DNA of 7,813 bases, taken from NCBI GenBank assembly GCA_003450555.1, contig DMFQ01000324.1, forward strand, positions 755-8,567, written 5' to 3'. The position numbers and the translations under genes are program-made. This DNA comes from Ktedonobacter sp. GTDB taxonomy: Bacteria; Chloroflexota; Ktedonobacteria; Ktedonobacterales; Ktedonobacteraceae. Each line of letters opens with the position of its first letter. The first letter of the stretch is position 1. Below are positions 6,501-7,813 of the stretch, one piece after another. The notes beneath the pieces were generated by a model. It was not told the origin of the DNA. It did no database searches and saw only the letters and a program-made list of their open reading frames with translations.

Positions 6501-6775
6501 AAGGAGCCTCCTATTGCTAGGGTAATGGTGGCCTCGACAAGGTTAGTGAGCGGTTTGGCGTATGCAGCACTGAGTGACCCCTTCTCCCTCTGTTTAACCA
6601 CATACCGTAGAGGTCAGGACTGGCCTCGCATCCTGACGTACCTATTTCGCTCCTAACGTAGCTACTGCTAGCTGAGTCTGGTCAGGTGAGGCTTGCAAAA
6701 ATCCGTTGCCGGATTCCTCCAAGCCCCCGCCCTTTCAGGCGCGGGGTTCCTGACATCATATTTCCTCGCCTGATT
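6501..6775 (-). ncRNA. Putative omega RNA of the IscB system (scaffold plus 5' guide, ends approximate)
   Basis: The region directly upstream of iscB has no credible ORF but is densely paired on the minus strand. Reading in the RNA direction: GTCAGG (6754-6749) pairs with CCTGAC (6686-6681) and closes a domain. Inside it lie a GC-rich hairpin, CCCCG (6746-6742) with CGGGG (6729-6725), and GGCTTG (6725-6720) with CAAGCC (6695-6690), which encloses AATCCG-GCAA-CGGATT (6715-6700), a GNRA tetraloop hairpin. The first two share base 6725 at their junction. Further on, GTCAGGA (6637-6631) pairs perfectly with TCCTGAC (6619-6613). In IscB systems the omega RNA lies 5' of the gene and its guide is the roughly 16 bases at the RNA 5' end, taken from DNA outside the element. 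Here that would fall near 6756-6775. The family assignment rests on position plus structure. Confidence 0.7.
6507..6512 (-). promoter_or_regulatory. Shine-Dalgarno of iscB within a small self-complementary sequence
   Basis: AGGAGG (6512-6507) lies 6 bases before the GTG start. The sequence AGGAGGCTCCTT can fold on itself (AGGA with TCCT), so the ribosome site may be partly masked in the RNA that also carries the omega RNA. Confidence 0.55.
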
Positions 6776-6777
6776 AG

Positions 6778-6783
6778 GTTATA
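6778..6783 (-). promoter_or_regulatory. Candidate -10 box for the omega RNA/iscB transcript
   Basis: Minus-strand TATAAC (6783-6778) matches five of six bases of TATAAT. A start 7 bases downstream (about 6771) would leave about 16 bases before the first structured bases of the omega RNA, which suits a guide. No good -35 is seen at 16-18 bp, so support is weak. Confidence 0.25.
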
Positions 6784-6852
6784 AACCAGGGAACTGAAAT
6801 AGACCTGAATCGAGGAACATTATGATCCGTAGGGCGACCTTCAGCTCTCCAG

Positions 6853-6910
6853 CAGGGCAGCCCATACATTTCCTCTGTCGGCGGTGTTAAAATGTACGGG
6901 CTTGCCCCTG
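6853..6910. repeat. Long imperfect hairpin between the cyclase gene and the IscB element
   Basis: The arm GGGCAGCCCATACATTT (6855-6871) pairs with AAATGTACGGGCTTGCCC (6890-6907) over about 17 positions with one bulge and one mismatch (G-U in minus-strand RNA), around an 18-base loop. It extends a few pairs further to 6853 and 6910. The outer flank (6901-6930) holds tandem CTGCCC/CTCTGCCCTGC-like units. It starts about 34 bp after the cyclase stop. It may end cyclase transcription or be an interspersed repeat copy; hairpins with GGGCAAGCCCGTACA-like arms recur in Chloroflexota genomes as I remember them. The rest of 6787-6852 shows nothing recognisable. Confidence 0.5.
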
Positions 6911-6943
6911 CCCTGCATGCCTCTGCCCTGCGCCCCCCACCAC

Positions 6944-7717
6944 CTACCCCGTAATCGCAATCACCCTCAACGGGCTGCCGGACCCATGAACAATCTTCAG
7001 TGGCGCGGCAATTACAATCGCTCCCGTGGGTGGCAGCTGATCGAGGTTGATCAGGCTGGTAATCCCAAATCTGCCCGCGCCGTGCATAAAGGTGTGACTG
7101 GGAAAGGGCGGATCGAAGCCGCCAGCCAGGCCTGCATCGGTACCTACCGTCTCTACGCCGACTCCCAGGATGTCTCGCTCTTTCGCCAGGAAAGCCGAGC
7201 ACGAGGGATGAAAACCGGGGGAGTGTGCACCATCCGCCTGCGCATTCAGAAATGCTTCGCGCCCTGTGCGCTTGCTCCAGCCTGTGTGGATCAGTACCCA
7301 CGCACCATCGGGAATGCGGCCATGGCTGGCTTCCCACTGTTCAACGCGTTCGATGGTCAGCAAGAAATCCGCGTTCTGCTGTACATCGGCGGTGACATCG
7401 ATCACGCATGCCGGGCCGATGAACTTGCTCGGCTGGATGGTATCTGTGGCGTTATTGGGCAGGTCTTTACCGGTGACCCAGTGGATTGGCGCGTCAAAAT
7501 GAGTGCCAGTATGTTCGCCCAAATTGAGCACATTCCAGTACCATGCCGGGCCGCGACTATCGTAGTGGGAGATCTCCGTCAGCGTCAGACCTGGTGAGGG
7601 GGCGAACATGGGCGGCAGATCGATCACCGCCGTCTCCGGACTCAGCGGCGTGGTCAGGTCAACGATCTTCAGGCGACCAGAGGCAAGTTCCTCGAGCAAT
7701 TGTGCTAAAACGTCCAT
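6944..7717 (-). CDS. Cyclase family / kynurenine formamidase-like metal-dependent hydrolase
   Basis: A 257-residue cytoplasmic hydrolase of the cyclase (PF04199-type) family. The signature GEHTGTHFDAPIHW is present: His69, His73 and Asp75 are the expected metal ligands, and His79 is the expected general base. Other family landmarks are the N-terminal IVDLTTPLSPETAV strand and the GVGVETVGTDAG loop. The family includes KynB (N-formylkynurenine to kynurenine plus formate), isatin hydrolases and polyketide-type cyclases. At 257 residues this protein is longer than typical KynB (about 210), so I give only the family name. Start ATG 7717 has AGGAG 6 bases upstream; the stop is TAG. An upstream gene on the same strand ends only 16 bp before this start, so the two are probably one operon, which could name the substrate once that gene is identified. 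No frame or active-site defects are seen. Confidence 0.92.
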   Translation of the reverse strand: MDVLAQLLEELASGRLKIVDLTTPLSPETAVIDLPPMFAPSPGLTLTEISHYDSRGPAWYWNVLNLGEHTGTHFDAPIHWVTGKDLPNNATDTIQPSKFIGPACVIDVTADVQQNADFLLTIERVEQWEASHGRIPDGAWVLIHTGWSKRTGREAFLNAQADGAHSPGFHPSCSAFLAKERDILGVGVETVGTDAGLAGGFDPPFPSHTFMHGAGRFGITSLINLDQLPPTGAIVIAAPLKIVHGSGSPLRVIAITG

Positions 7718-7733
7718 ATGTAGCTCCTTTTAT

Positions 7734-7813
7734 TTATTGTTTCGTTTGCTTTTGCAGCGCTTGCAGATGGCGCATGAACTGGAAGCGGTTCTCCAATAAG
7801 GGCAGATCCATGT
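7734..7813 (-). CDS. Extreme C-terminus of an unidentified gene upstream of the cyclase
   Basis: Read on the minus strand from the window edge, this frame gives MDLPLLENRFQFMRHLQALQKQTKQ and then TAA (7736-7734). The segment is helix-like (alternating Leu/Phe with Arg/Gln/Lys), typical of a protein C-terminus. The cyclase Shine-Dalgarno sits in the 16-bp gap. The visible ATG (7811) may be internal, and the gene most likely continues beyond the window. It is too short to identify. Another frame is also open here but reads as Cys/Ser-rich sequence and is less convincing. Confidence 0.5.
   Translation of the reverse strand, partial: MDLPLLENRFQFMRHLQALQKQTKQ

Larger units (their letters stand above)
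5126..6775 (-). mobile_element. IscB-type IS200/IS605-related element without transposase (ends approximate)
   Basis: The unit consists of a structured noncoding end (about 6500-6775), iscB, and a terminal hairpin (5134-5179). This is the usual architecture of stand-alone IscB elements mobilised in trans. No tnpA and no terminal inverted repeats of the DDE kind are seen, as expected for single-strand 'peel and paste' elements, which also leave no target-site duplication. Exact ends cannot be fixed from one copy; the left and right limits are uncertain by 10-30 bases. Confidence 0.7.

Noticed and set aside
6774..7337. A 187-codon open frame on the minus strand overlapping the cyclase and the omega-RNA edge
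   Set aside because: It is out of frame with a clear enzyme, its translation is Arg/Gly/Ser-rich without any motif, and it has no ribosome site. It is a shadow of the cyclase gene.

Overview
The window looks like bacterial chromosome from a Chloroflexota/Ktedonobacteria-type genome. This is an inference from three traits: an IscB element, a Thr/Ser-rich lipoprotein with a propeller-like repeat domain, and a Pro-Thr-repeat LysM protein. No rRNA, tRNA or housekeeping marker is present to fix the taxon. There is no CRISPR array, and no TnpA-type transposase gene was found.

Layout. 1-531 (+) is the 3' end of an unrecognised membrane protein. 821-1226 (+) is a small LysM protein whose Pro-Thr-rich tail has moved into the next frame, so it appears to carry a 1-base frameshift. 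After a convergent gap, everything is on the minus strand. Read in transcription order from the right edge: the 3' end of an unidentified gene (7813-7734); a cyclase/kynurenine-formamidase-family metal hydrolase (7717-6944); a long imperfect hairpin (6910-6853); a structured noncoding region (about 6775-6501) that fits an IscB omega RNA; an intact-looking iscB gene (6500-5124) ending in a perfect 20-bp palindrome; a lipoprotein with a repeat domain resembling a beta-propeller (5057-3717); a second strong hairpin (3705-3676); an OmpR-family response regulator split by a 1-base frameshift (3638-2951); and its partner sensor histidine kinase (2938-1418).

How the parts work together. The iscB unit is a compact RNA-guided nuclease element of the OMEGA type: an upstream omega RNA whose 5' guide would come from the flanking DNA, a nuclease with RuvC and HNH active sites intact, and no transposase of its own, so it would depend on TnpA supplied elsewhere. 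It sits between the cyclase gene and the lipoprotein/two-component cluster and starts only 66 bp upstream of the lipoprotein start, so it may have changed how that cluster is expressed. The lipoprotein, regulator and kinase are collinear. The regulator stop codon touches the kinase Shine-Dalgarno, which indicates translational coupling and a classical two-component pair. If the regulator frameshift is real, that pathway is broken or works through two separate polypeptides.

The best candidates for a second look are the omega RNA/IscB unit with its nested stems and GNRA loop, the palindrome that encodes the IscB C-terminus, and the two independent 1-base frameshifts (regulator and LysM gene). 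The frameshifts could be assembly errors, pseudogenisation or recoding.
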